12,819 nucleotides of DNA from Planctomycetaceae bacterium (GTDB lineage: Bacteria > Planctomycetota > Planctomycetia > Pirellulales > UBA1268): assembly GCA_003509235.1 (NCBI GenBank), contig DONH01000316.1, forward strand, positions 1-12,819, written 5' to 3'. Positions 7,017-12,819 of this stretch are shown one piece after another. A program made the position numbers and the translations under genes. The notes beneath the pieces were generated by a model. It saw nothing but the letters and a program-made list of their open reading frames with translations. It had not been told where the DNA came from and did not search any database. The stretch's first letter is position 1. Each line of letters begins with the position of its first letter.

Positions 7017-7955
7017 ATGCTGAAAATAATTGTGCGAGCAGGTCTTGGAATTCTTCTGTTAAGTGGAAGCACCAATCAAATAGCTCAGGCTCAGGGGAAG
7101 AAAAAACAAAAATCAAACACACCCTTCCGTTGGGTGAACCAGCCGTCAAAAGCGTACGCAGACGTGCCAATTCAACATAAGACGTTCCGTAGCCAGTCAA
7201 TGGGAATGGACGTTGGATACTGTATCTATCTTCCCCCGAGCTACGATAAGTCAGAGCGGACGGGAAAGAGATACCCAGTTGTCTACTACCTCCATGGTGG
7301 ACGGCCCGGCAGCGAATTGAAATCTGTCGGTCTTTCAAGTTTTATTGAGAAGGCGATCCGCTCAAATCGTATACCACCAGTGATCTATGTTTTCATTAAT
7401 GGTGGTCCAATGAGTCATTACGACTATCCCCAAATAGAAAACGGCCAAGGTGAATCAGTTTTCATCGAAGAACTGATTCCTCATGTTGATTCAACATATC
7501 GAACAATTGCCTCACGAAAGGGGCGTGGTATTGAGGGATTTAGCCAAGGTGGTCGGGGAACAACAAGGATAATGTTTCGGCATCCAGAGCTTTTCTGTTC
7601 TGCCGCTCCTGGTGGTGGTGGGTTCGCAACGGAGAAAAAGATCAGTGAGAATGAAGGGCATGAAAGTGATCGCATTGTATTCGCAGAGGGCTATAACGCA
7701 TACGATATAGCTCGCGGCTATGCCAGAAGTGAGAAGCAGAAGCAATACCCGCTTCGTATTCTTGTTCACGTAGGAACAAAAGGTTCTAACTACGAAAATA
7801 ACTTGGCCTATATGCAATTCCTAAAGCAGCTCGGCATTGAATATGAGAAACTCATAGTCAAGGATGTTCCCCATAGTGCACGATTGATTTATGAGCGGCA
7901 GGGTGATGTCTTAATGAAATTTCACGCGCGGAATTTTTCAGATGCTTCCGAGTAG
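7017..7955 (+). CDS. Exported esterase of the putative-esterase (EstD/feruloyl esterase-like) family
   Basis: A 312-residue alpha/beta hydrolase of the PF00756-type esterases, which include feruloyl and acetylxylan esterases. An N-terminal signal peptide (MLKIIVRAGLGILLLSG, cleavage near AQA, about residue 25) is followed by a Lys-rich stretch. RYPVVYYLHGG (85-95) is the strand leading to the oxyanion hole, and EELIPHVDSTYRT (151-163) is a typical family segment. The nucleophile is Ser176 in GFSQGG and the base is His286 in VPHS. The acid is unclear: the expected Asp region reads HVGTKGSNYENN (251-262), with Gly where an Asp might be expected and Glu260 nearby, so the triad may be altered. 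The Shine-Dalgarno is weak. The gene lies 49 nt after the sulfatase, suggesting a de-esterifying partner on the same decorated glycan. It ends in TAG. Confidence 0.83.
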   Translation: MLKIIVRAGLGILLLSGSTNQIAQAQGKKKQKSNTPFRWVNQPSKAYADVPIQHKTFRSQSMGMDVGYCIYLPPSYDKSERTGKRYPVVYYLHGGRPGSELKSVGLSSFIEKAIRSNRIPPVIYVFINGGPMSHYDYPQIENGQGESVFIEELIPHVDSTYRTIASRKGRGIEGFSQGGRGTTRIMFRHPELFCSAAPGGGGFATEKKISENEGHESDRIVFAEGYNAYDIARGYARSEKQKQYPLRILVHVGTKGSNYENNLAYMQFLKQLGIEYEKLIVKDVPHSARLIYERQGDVLMKFHARNFSDASE

Positions 7956-8291
7956 TCACCAGCGTGCATTCAGGATTGTGGATCGGGGAGTCTGACGCAG
8001 TACTTTGCCGGCACTCTTCACTGAAAAAGTAGCAGCAATAGCAGATGCATGCCTGATTTAATACTCGCATATTTCAGAAAACAAGTTTTCCCGGTACGTC
8101 AACATGGAGTGAACATGTCAATCAAGGCTTGCATTGCTCTTGTTGAGCGTACTTGGCAGTCAATTGAGGTCCGAGGTCGCGGCAGGAAAGGGTACATGAA
8201 ATCTCCTTGTGTGCAATCGCTGCAAGAAGAATGTAACAACCGTGTAGTTTCAGTCATTGGGAGTGACAGGGCATGATGAATCTACAGTTTG

Positions 8292-8322
8292 TTGGAAATG
8301 CAGTGGCAACGGGAACTATACT
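8292..8322 (+). promoter_or_regulatory. Candidate promoter upstream of the WD40 gene
   Basis: TTGGAA (8292-8297) and TATACT (8317-8322) lie 19 nt apart. The -10 box matches five of six consensus bases, but the spacer is 2 nt longer than ideal. Transcription would start near 8329, giving a leader of about 50 nt that is rich in T and carries AAGGAG before the ATG. The -10 box falls in the loop of the overlapping terminator-like hairpin, so probably only one of the two calls is right. Confidence 0.3.
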
Positions 8323-8356
8323 AAAAGCTGCCTTATTTTTATTTTTGTTTTCTTTG
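8305..8356 (+). terminator. Terminator-like hairpin with T-rich tail before the WD40 gene
   Basis: GGCAAC (8305-8310) can pair with GCTGCC (8327-8332) with one A-C mismatch around a 16-nt loop, and the next 24 bases (8333-8356) are almost all T with few interruptions. The tail is what an intrinsic terminator needs, but the stem is weak. It could end transcripts from the esterase side, act as an attenuator, or be just an unstructured pyrimidine-rich leader. Confidence 0.3.
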
Positions 8357-8379
8357 TCAATCTTCAAGGAGAGTGGTGG

Positions 8380-10047
8380 ATGCGAATTAACCATATTCGA
8401 CAACGTGCGGTGCGTTCACTACTGAGTGTTATTATTGGCAGTTTCTTTTTTGCGGTGCCTCTCGTCGTTGCTGATGAAGCATCGAACAAAAAAACAGGTG
8501 ACACTATTTCATCTTTCAGTCGGTGGGTGATCGCTGCTGATTATGCAATAGAGGGGCCGCTTCTGGTGACAGCCGGAGGGGAGAGTCTGCTTTATCGTCC
8601 TGGCGATGTCATCATCTGGAAGTCTGATGGAAGCCGTGTTGGTGAATTATCGGGACATCCAACGGCGGTGTGGGCTGTCGAGGTTTCCGCCGATGGAAAA
8701 TTAGCAGCTACAGCCGGCTACGATGGACTTGTAAAAGTATGGGACTTACAGGGCCGAAAATTAAAAGTTGATTTGAAGCAACACAAGGGGTGGGTGCGCT
8801 CGCTCGCTTTCTCTCCCGATGGTTCACAATTAGCAACTGCAGGAGAAGATGGGAAAGTTTTCTTGTGGGATATGCAGGGTGGCAAGGCTTCTAGTACTGT
8901 GGCCGCACACAAAGGGCCCGTGACTGCTGTCGCCTTTTCACCGAATGGAAAAACATTTGTGACAGGGGGAGGAGATAATCTTGTAAAAGTCTGGAATGCT
9001 GCTGATGGTACAGCAATACAAACTCTGGCAGGTCACGAAGATACAATCTGGGCAATTGCCTATTCACCTACTCACTCTCAGTTTGTATCAACTGCTGCTG
9101 ATCGCACAATCCGAGTCTGGTCTGCTGACACTTTCAAACAGACCGCAGTGTTTACAGGTCATAAAGATTGGGTCACAAGTGCCGGGTTCAATAGTGATGG
9201 AACTCGGCTGGTGACGGCGAGCCTCGATGGTGTGATCAAACTTTGGGATGTTCCCAAACAACGAGAGCAACAAGGACTGGATCGTCAGGCTTCGAGTGTC
9301 TGGTGTGTTACGTTTACACCAGATGATCAATCAATATTTGTCGGCACACACAGTGGTGGTCTAGTAATTCCGACTCCAGTAGCCAAGCTGTTGCCACTAC
9401 CTCTAAAGCCGGCCCGGTCGCCAGACCTCCAAACACTGTCAAAGCCACTCGTTTTGACTGAATTTAAAAGTCTGATCGGAGCAACAGGCGTCATAACAGA
9501 TGATGGAACAGTTCGTGTATCTGGAAAAAAAGGGAAAGATATATACACCCTTACAGCGGTAGTTCCTGAGGGCCCTTCTGTGACAGCGATACGTCTTGAA
9601 GTACTCCCAGATAAGACGTTGCCAGCTCAGGGCCCAGGCCGTGCAGCAAACGGCAATTTTGTTCTCAGTGAATTCAATGTAAAAGCTATATCTGCTGACA
9701 AACAAAAAACTGAAACACTCGTCATGTTCACCACTGCGACTGCAGACTATTCCCAGAATGGGTGGCCTGTGGCCAACGCACGAGACCAGAAGGAAGATAC
9801 CGGGTGGGGTATTGCTGGAGCCATTGGCAAGTCACACATCGCAACATTTCAAACGGCAGCACAACCACTAATTAAGGGAGGGACGACTCTGGTATTCACC
9901 ATGAGCCAACAATATCCAGATGGCCAACACTCAATAGGGAAATTTCGATTGTATGTTGAACAGAAAACATCGGTCGGTGATTCTGTGAAAAAAACTGAAA
10001 AACTAAACGCAAAAGATAATCAAAAAAAGAAGGCGCCAGATGCATAG
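8380..10047 (+). CDS. Exported WD40 beta-propeller protein with C-terminal beta-rich domain
   Basis: A 555-residue protein. The ATG at 8380 is chosen because AAGGAG (8366-8371) lies 8 nt before it and it starts a signal peptide (MRINHIRQR, hydrophobic SVIIGSFFFAVPL, cleavage near VVA). Residues about 48-335 hold seven WD40-type blades with repeated GH/HKG turns and WD-like ends: VIIW (80), VKVWD (122), VFLWD (164), VKVWN (206), IRVWS (248), IKLWD (290), and a divergent seventh after SSVWCV. This suggests a closed seven-bladed propeller used for binding. Residues about 385-530 form a beta-rich domain with LTAVVP, AIRLEVLPD, GPGRAANGNFVLSEF, WPVANARD and GKFRLYV; similar segments occur in planctomycete DUF1549/DUF1553 proteins. 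The tail (530-555) is Lys-rich and probably disordered. No catalytic motif is seen; a periplasmic binding or scaffold role is inference. It ends in TAG. Confidence 0.88.
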   Translation: MRINHIRQRAVRSLLSVIIGSFFFAVPLVVADEASNKKTGDTISSFSRWVIAADYAIEGPLLVTAGGESLLYRPGDVIIWKSDGSRVGELSGHPTAVWAVEVSADGKLAATAGYDGLVKVWDLQGRKLKVDLKQHKGWVRSLAFSPDGSQLATAGEDGKVFLWDMQGGKASSTVAAHKGPVTAVAFSPNGKTFVTGGGDNLVKVWNAADGTAIQTLAGHEDTIWAIAYSPTHSQFVSTAADRTIRVWSADTFKQTAVFTGHKDWVTSAGFNSDGTRLVTASLDGVIKLWDVPKQREQQGLDRQASSVWCVTFTPDDQSIFVGTHSGGLVIPTPVAKLLPLPLKPARSPDLQTLSKPLVLTEFKSLIGATGVITDDGTVRVSGKKGKDIYTLTAVVPEGPSVTAIRLEVLPDKTLPAQGPGRAANGNFVLSEFNVKAISADKQKTETLVMFTTATADYSQNGWPVANARDQKEDTGWGIAGAIGKSHIATFQTAAQPLIKGGTTLVFTMSQQYPDGQHSIGKFRLYVEQKTSVGDSVKKTEKLNAKDNQKKKAPDA

Positions 10048-10057
10048 AACGAATAAC

Positions 10058-10075
10058 ATAAGAACGTTCACTTAT
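10058..10075. promoter_or_regulatory. Dyad symmetry in the spacer before the thi genes
   Basis: ATAAG (10058-10062) and CTTAT (10071-10075) flank an 8-bp core; GAACGTTC (10062-10069) inside is itself a perfect palindrome. It lies in the 85-nt spacer between the WD40 gene and the downstream run, where an operator could sit. No binding protein can be named, and no good -35/-10 pair was seen beside it. Confidence 0.2.
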
Positions 10076-10132
10076 TACCATCGGTCTTTCAACTAAAAAA
10101 TCGTTGGTGTTTTCCCCCCCATTTGAAACGAC

Positions 10133-10693
10133 ATGATGCAAGAAAAAATCAAACCACCTCTTGTCCCGACCCGGCAGTTGTATCTTCTCGCCGGATTCGT
10201 CCTCGTTTTTACCGTGGGCTACATAGTTGGCTTTGTTGTCCCTGGGCAGAACGTGCCCCCGAAACAATTTCCTGTCATCCACGCAATGACTTCGCAGGCA
10301 GACGATTCATTTGCCGCATGTACGGTTCCTCTCGCCGGTGGTACTGAAGGCTTTTTTATACTTGACTTCCTAACAGGTGACATTTCGGGTGGGGTGATCA
10401 ATCCGATGACCTCCACCTTCGGTGCGACCTTTCGGCACAATGTGCTGAATGATCTAGGGTTTCAGCCGGGGGAAGGGAAGAACCCAAAGTTCTTACTTGT
10501 CGCAGGACAGGTTGAAATGCGGCGTGGCCGAACGCCAATGGCGCCCGCTGTGCTCTACGTGACCGATGGTGCTTCTGGGACAACGGCGGCGTACGGAATT
10601 CCATATAGCAGTCAACGTGGAGCAGTAGGTGGGGTTGCGGTACCCCTGGTTCTTCTTGACGTTGCCCAACCTCGTGGAGGTGAAAGTCAATAA
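10133..10693 (+). CDS. Single-pass membrane-anchored protein of unknown function
   Basis: A 186-residue protein with a short cytoplasmic N-terminus (about 1-14), one strongly hydrophobic helix at about 15-36, and an outer part of about 150 residues. The recurring feature is FFILDFLTGDISGG (74-87) followed by FRHNVLNDLGF (100-110) and KFLLVAGQVEM (119-129); I recall similar LDFLTGD-type proteins as conserved unknowns in planctomycetes, a memory-based link. No enzyme motif is visible. Two adjacent ATGs (10133, 10136) are possible starts and neither has a good Shine-Dalgarno; a C7 run (10114-10120) lies just upstream. Its TAA stop overlaps the thiS ATG by one base (TAATG), suggesting translational coupling and a possible link to thiazole synthesis, which is untested. 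Confidence 0.75.
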   Translation: MMQEKIKPPLVPTRQLYLLAGFVLVFTVGYIVGFVVPGQNVPPKQFPVIHAMTSQADDSFAACTVPLAGGTEGFFILDFLTGDISGGVINPMTSTFGATFRHNVLNDLGFQPGEGKNPKFLLVAGQVEMRRGRTPMAPAVLYVTDGASGTTAAYGIPYSSQRGAVGGVAVPLVLLDVAQPRGGESQ

Positions 10694-10926
10694 TGAGTCA
10701 TAATGAAACCCAGACGGAACGTTCAATGATTATTTTTGTAAATGGGCAAGAGACACAGGTTTCTAGCGGTCACACTGCGCATGATCTGCTCCTCGACCTA
10801 GGATTTGAAAAACGCCCTGTTGCTGTTGAGGTAAACAAAGAAGTCATTCCACGAGCACTTCTTCCTGATCGGCTGCTTCGGGAACATGACCAGATAGAAG
10901 TTGTAACGCTTGTTGGAGGCGGCTGA
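10693..10926 (+). CDS. thiS: ThiS sulfur-carrier protein for thiazole synthesis
   Basis: A 77-residue ubiquitin-like protein. The C-terminus VTLVGGG ends in the Gly-Gly that ThiF-type enzymes adenylate; the resulting thiocarboxylate donates sulfur to ThiG in making the thiamine thiazole. IIFVNGQE (13-20) is the first beta strand, and [12 protein letters not shown] (43-54) is a typical ThiS segment. The start at 10693 overlaps the previous stop (TAATG), with GGAGG 12 nt upstream. An internal ATG at 10726 would give 66 residues, the length of E. coli ThiS, and remains a real alternative. thiG follows after 29 nt. No ThiF, ThiO or ThiH gene lies in the window, so activation and the glycine-derived imine must come from genes elsewhere. 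Confidence 0.88.
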   Translation: MSHNETQTERSMIIFVNGQETQVSSGHTAHDLLLDLGFEKRPVAVEVNKEVIPRALLPDRLLREHDQIEVVTLVGGG

Positions 10927-10955
10927 AGACAGTACGAGAGGAGACGCAAAACGGT

Positions 10956-11810
10956 ATGGCAGAAACAATAGTTGATAACGCACGCGCAGAGCAATCACAG
11001 CCAGCACTAAAAGTAGGGGGCTTTGAGCTTGCAAGTCGCCTTGTCGTAGGCACAGGTAAGTATGTTAGCTATGCAGAAATGGCAGAATGTCTTGATGCAA
11101 GCGGAACGGACTGTGTCACGGTTGCAGTGCGTCGTGAACGTCTTCTAAATACTGCCGGAGAAAACATTCTTGATCATCTTGATCTTGCTCGCTACACGCT
11201 GCTACCAAATACAGCAGGTTGCTTTTCGGCAGATGATGCAGTGCGAGTTGCACGGCTGGGCCGTGAGCTTCTTCGCGACCTCGGAAACAAGGGGAGTGAA
11301 TGGGTCAAGCTTGAGGTCCTTGGTGATCAGAAGACACTTTTACCAGATCCTGTCGGTACAATTGAAGCGACCCAGCGTCTTGTAGACGATGGATTTACGG
11401 TGCTTGTGTACAGTAGCGATGATCCAATAGTTGCCAAGAAACTCAAGGATCTTGGGGCAGCAAGTGTTATGCCAGCAGGAAGTCCCATTGGATCAGGGCA
11501 AGGAATTCTGAATACAAATAGTTTGCGTATCTGTCTTGAGTATCTGAAAGACGGTGATCCTGAGTATCCCGTGATTGTCGATGCGGGTGTTGGTACAGCG
11601 AGTGACGTTGCGACTGCGATGGAACTTGGTGTTGATGGTGTTCTTTTGAATACGGCAATTGCACATGCCACCGATCCACTCACAATGGCTCTTGCTATGC
11701 GATCTGCCTGTGCGGCTGGCCGATATGCATTTCTTGCTGGACGAATTCCTCGTAAGCGGTACGCAACAGCGTCGAGTCCAGAGTCTGGGCGAATCCATGA
11801 GTCGTTTTGA
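10956..11810 (+). CDS. thiG: Thiazole synthase ThiG
   Basis: A 284-residue TIM-barrel enzyme that joins 1-deoxy-D-xylulose 5-phosphate, dehydroglycine and ThiS thiocarboxylate sulfur into the thiazole phosphate of thiamine. Characteristic segments are RLVVGTGKY (28-36), DCVTVAVRR (52-60), WVKLEVLGD (116-124, Schiff-base Lys118), [11 protein letters not shown] (173-183), [12 protein letters not shown] (206-217) and [10 protein letters not shown] (232-241). The first 17 residues are a variable extension before the conserved core. The C-terminal AGRIPRK (261-267) is also typical. GAGGAG lies about 12 nt before the ATG. It is tightly spaced between thiS (29 nt) and hisF (17 nt). No TPP riboswitch was recognised upstream of the run. 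Confidence 0.95.
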   Translation: MAETIVDNARAEQSQPALKVGGFELASRLVVGTGKYVSYAEMAECLDASGTDCVTVAVRRERLLNTAGENILDHLDLARYTLLPNTAGCFSADDAVRVARLGRELLRDLGNKGSEWVKLEVLGDQKTLLPDPVGTIEATQRLVDDGFTVLVYSSDDPIVAKKLKDLGAASVMPAGSPIGSGQGILNTNSLRICLEYLKDGDPEYPVIVDAGVGTASDVATAMELGVDGVLLNTAIAHATDPLTMALAMRSACAAGRYAFLAGRIPRKRYATASSPESGRIHESF

Positions 11811-11827
11811 ATTGCAGGAACGTTGAT

Positions 11828-12634
11828 ATGCTGGCGAAACGTATTATTCCATGTCTCGATGTTGAAAAGGGACGTGTTGTAAAAGGAACGAAGTTTCTTG
11901 AGCTTGTTGATGCCGGTGATCCTGTAGCTGTGGCCGCTCGATATGAAGCTGAAGGTGCAGACGAACTAGTCTTTCTTGATATTACGGCAAGCCATGAAGG
12001 CCGAGCAATTATGCTTGATATGGTTCGGCGAGTAGCTGAAACCGTTTTTATGCCATTCACCGTGGGCGGTGGTATCCGAACATTGGACGATGCTGTTGAG
12101 CTCATTCATGCCGGTGCGGAAAAAGTGAGTATCAACTCATCGGCGGTAAAGACACCTGAATTGGTGACGGAAGTTGCAAATCGACTTGGAAGCTGTGCCA
12201 CCGTCGTCAATATTGACCCAAAGCGAGTGGTCAAAGATGGAAAAGAGGTGTGGGAGGTTTTTGTAAACGGAGGTCGTGTACCAACTGGTATTGAGGCAGT
12301 TGATTGGGCGCGACGAGTCGAGCAATTAGGCGCTGGTGAAATTGTTCTCACGTGTATGGATCGAGATGGGACACGTGATGGGTATGACCTCGAAATGACT
12401 GCTGCAGTGAGTCGAGCTGTTGGAATTCCTGTCGTGGCCAGTGGTGGTGCAGGCAAGCCAGAGCATCTGGCCGACGCAATTCAATACGGAGCAGCAGATG
12501 CTGTTCTTGCTGCTGGAATCTTTCATTTTGGAGCCTGCACGATTAGTGATGTCAAAAACCTGCTTGCAATTCGTGGGATTCCCGTGCGTCCAGTCATTCC
12601 GGAAGAAGAAAAAGAGAGGCTGGAAAAGGCTTGA
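11828..12634 (+). CDS. hisF: Imidazole glycerol phosphate synthase cyclase subunit HisF
   Basis: A 268-residue (beta/alpha)8-barrel enzyme. With the glutaminase HisH it converts PRFAR and ammonia into imidazole glycerol phosphate and AICAR in histidine synthesis. The ATG at 11828 is chosen over an in-frame TTG at 11807 because AGGAA (11816-11820) lies 7 nt before it and the protein then begins [12 protein letters not shown] as in relatives. Catalytic Asp11 (CLDV) and Asp130 (VNIDPK) are both present. Phosphate-binding segments include TVGGGIR (78-84), NSSAV (103-107) and ASGGAG (204-209). It is about 10 residues longer than usual, with a charged tail ([10 protein letters not shown]). hisH is not adjacent here. 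The 17-nt gap suggests co-transcription with thiG; the link between histidine and thiamine genes is uncommon in my experience. Confidence 0.96.
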   Translation: MLAKRIIPCLDVEKGRVVKGTKFLELVDAGDPVAVAARYEAEGADELVFLDITASHEGRAIMLDMVRRVAETVFMPFTVGGGIRTLDDAVELIHAGAEKVSINSSAVKTPELVTEVANRLGSCATVVNIDPKRVVKDGKEVWEVFVNGGRVPTGIEAVDWARRVEQLGAGEIVLTCMDRDGTRDGYDLEMTAAVSRAVGIPVVASGGAGKPEHLADAIQYGAADAVLAAGIFHFGACTISDVKNLLAIRGIPVRPVIPEEEKERLEKA

Positions 12635-12650
12635 TAAATTCATAAATATC

Positions 12651-12681
12651 GAGGCCGAAGCCAAAGCATTTTGTAGGCCTC
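12651..12681 (+). terminator. Weak hairpin after hisF
   Basis: GAGGCC (12651-12656) and GGCCTC (12676-12681) form a GC-rich 6-bp stem around a 19-nt loop, 16 nt after the hisF stop. The following bases are C/T-rich rather than a T-run, so it is at best a weak terminator, and it overlaps a promoter-like pair. Confidence 0.25.
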
Positions 12682-12698
12682 TCCCTCTAGTCTATCAT
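12671..12698 (+). promoter_or_regulatory. Candidate promoter for the gene at the right edge
   Basis: TTGTAG (12671-12676) and TATCAT (12693-12698) are separated by 16 nt, and the next ATG lies 27 nt further on. Both boxes match only part of the consensus. The position between hisF and the next start is sensible. Confidence 0.25.
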
Positions 12699-12725
12699 GC
12701 AATCTTGAAAGGCAGGGTGGACGTA

Positions 12726-12819
12726 ATGACTCTTCAACAAAACGCATCAGCAGCATCTGAACAAGCAGCTTCGTCAGGAGGTGAGTCGGCACCAAGACAA
12801 GTTGCCGCGGGAAAAAAAA
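12726..12819 (+). CDS. Start of an unidentified gene, cut by the right edge
   Basis: An ATG at 12726, preceded by AGGGTGG (12714-12720) 5 nt upstream, opens a frame that runs to the window end without a stop, giving 31 codons. The visible residues are rich in Ala, Ser, Gln and Gly (MTLQQNASAASEQAASS then GGESAPRQVAAGKK), which looks like a flexible N-terminus rather than a signal peptide. No family can be recognised from this. The window stops in a run of eight A (12812-12819). Confidence 0.5.
   Translation, partial: MTLQQNASAASEQAASSGGESAPRQVAAGKK

Larger units (their letters stand above)
7956..8379. other. 424-bp region without a convincing gene
   Basis: This stretch separates the esterase from the WD40 gene. 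It holds an open frame at 8049-8276 (75 codons from ATG 8049; 53 from ATG 8115, which has GGAG 5 nt upstream). Its product has no recognisable motif and it overlaps no conserved-looking domain, so it is not called as a gene. Small structures include GAAAAC/GTTTTC (8077-8090) and a direct repeat AACATG (8101 and 8113). The right end holds promoter-like and terminator-like signals listed separately. No tRNA, transposase remnant or riboswitch was recognised. Confidence 0.5.

Noticed and set aside
8001..8031. TACTTT/AAAGTA inverted repeat downstream of the esterase
   Set aside because: Weak 6-bp AT-rich stem with a 19-nt loop and no T-tract; not supportable as a terminator.
8077..8090. GAAAAC/GTTTTC inverted repeat
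   Set aside because: An AT-rich 6-bp stem with a 2-nt loop is too strained and weak for a terminator, and no T-tract follows.
8049..8276. Small open frame of 75 codons (or 53 from ATG 8115)
   Set aside because: No motif, no recognisable family and chance-like composition; a possible ribosome site at 8106-8109 is not enough to call it a gene.
8257..8379. Upstream in-frame extension of the WD40 gene with a CxxC (CWKCSGNG)
   Set aside because: The downstream ATG at 8380 has a strong AAGGAG and a signal peptide; the extension crosses the T-rich leader, and a lone CxxC can arise by chance.
8640..9250. Tandem DNA repeat within the WD40 gene
   Set aside because: The periodicity is at the protein level (WD40 blades of about 42 residues); the nucleotide sequences of the blades are diverged.
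10048..10132. Possible TPP riboswitch before the thi genes
   Set aside because: No CTGAGA-like or ACCTGA-like conserved element seen, and 85 nt is short for a THI element plus expression platform.

Overview
The window looks like chromosomal DNA of a planctomycete, probably an aquatic Pirellulales-like lineage. This is an inference. It rests on exported sulfatases and esterases in one cluster, a secreted WD40 protein whose C-terminal domain resembles one I associate with planctomycete DUF1549/DUF1553 proteins, a planctomycete-type membrane-anchored unknown protein upstream of thiS, and frequent weak or absent Shine-Dalgarno sequences. No rRNA, tRNA, CRISPR array, insertion sequence or phage gene was seen.

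Region 1 (1-7955) is a polysaccharide/sugar-ester utilisation block. A Cys-type arylsulfatase reads rightward (87-1898) but is split by an in-frame TAG at 1314-1316. It converges on a leftward three-gene set: an exported alpha/beta hydrolase (5405-4530), a class I aldolase of the DapA/NanA superfamily (4455-3532) and a xylulokinase-type FGGY sugar kinase (3482-1941). From the same 89-bp divergent spacer a second Cys-type sulfatase (5495-6967) and an exported esterase (7017-7955) read rightward. A plausible division of labour is that exported sulfatases and esterases remove sulfate and acyl groups from a decorated glycan outside the cytoplasm, and the kinase and aldolase process the released pentose or keto-sugar acid in the cytoplasm. 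No glycoside hydrolase, polysaccharide lyase, transporter or regulator lies inside the window, so the substrate is unknown.

Region 2 (7956-8379) is a 424-bp stretch without a convincing gene. It ends in a T-rich leader with overlapping promoter-like and terminator-like signals before the WD40 gene.

Region 3 (8380-10047) is an exported seven-bladed WD40 propeller protein fused to a C-terminal beta-rich domain.

Region 4 (10133-12634) is a compact rightward run: a one-helix membrane protein of unknown function, thiS (sulfur carrier, GG terminus), thiG (thiazole synthase) and hisF (imidazole glycerol phosphate synthase cyclase). Spacings are -1, 29 and 17 nt, so it is probably one operon. A truncated gene starts at 12726 and runs off the right edge.

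The most notable observation is the CAG-to-TAG-like interruption of the first sulfatase: the frame stays open and family-like for 193 codons past the stop, while TAG serves as an ordinary terminator for at least four genes in the window.
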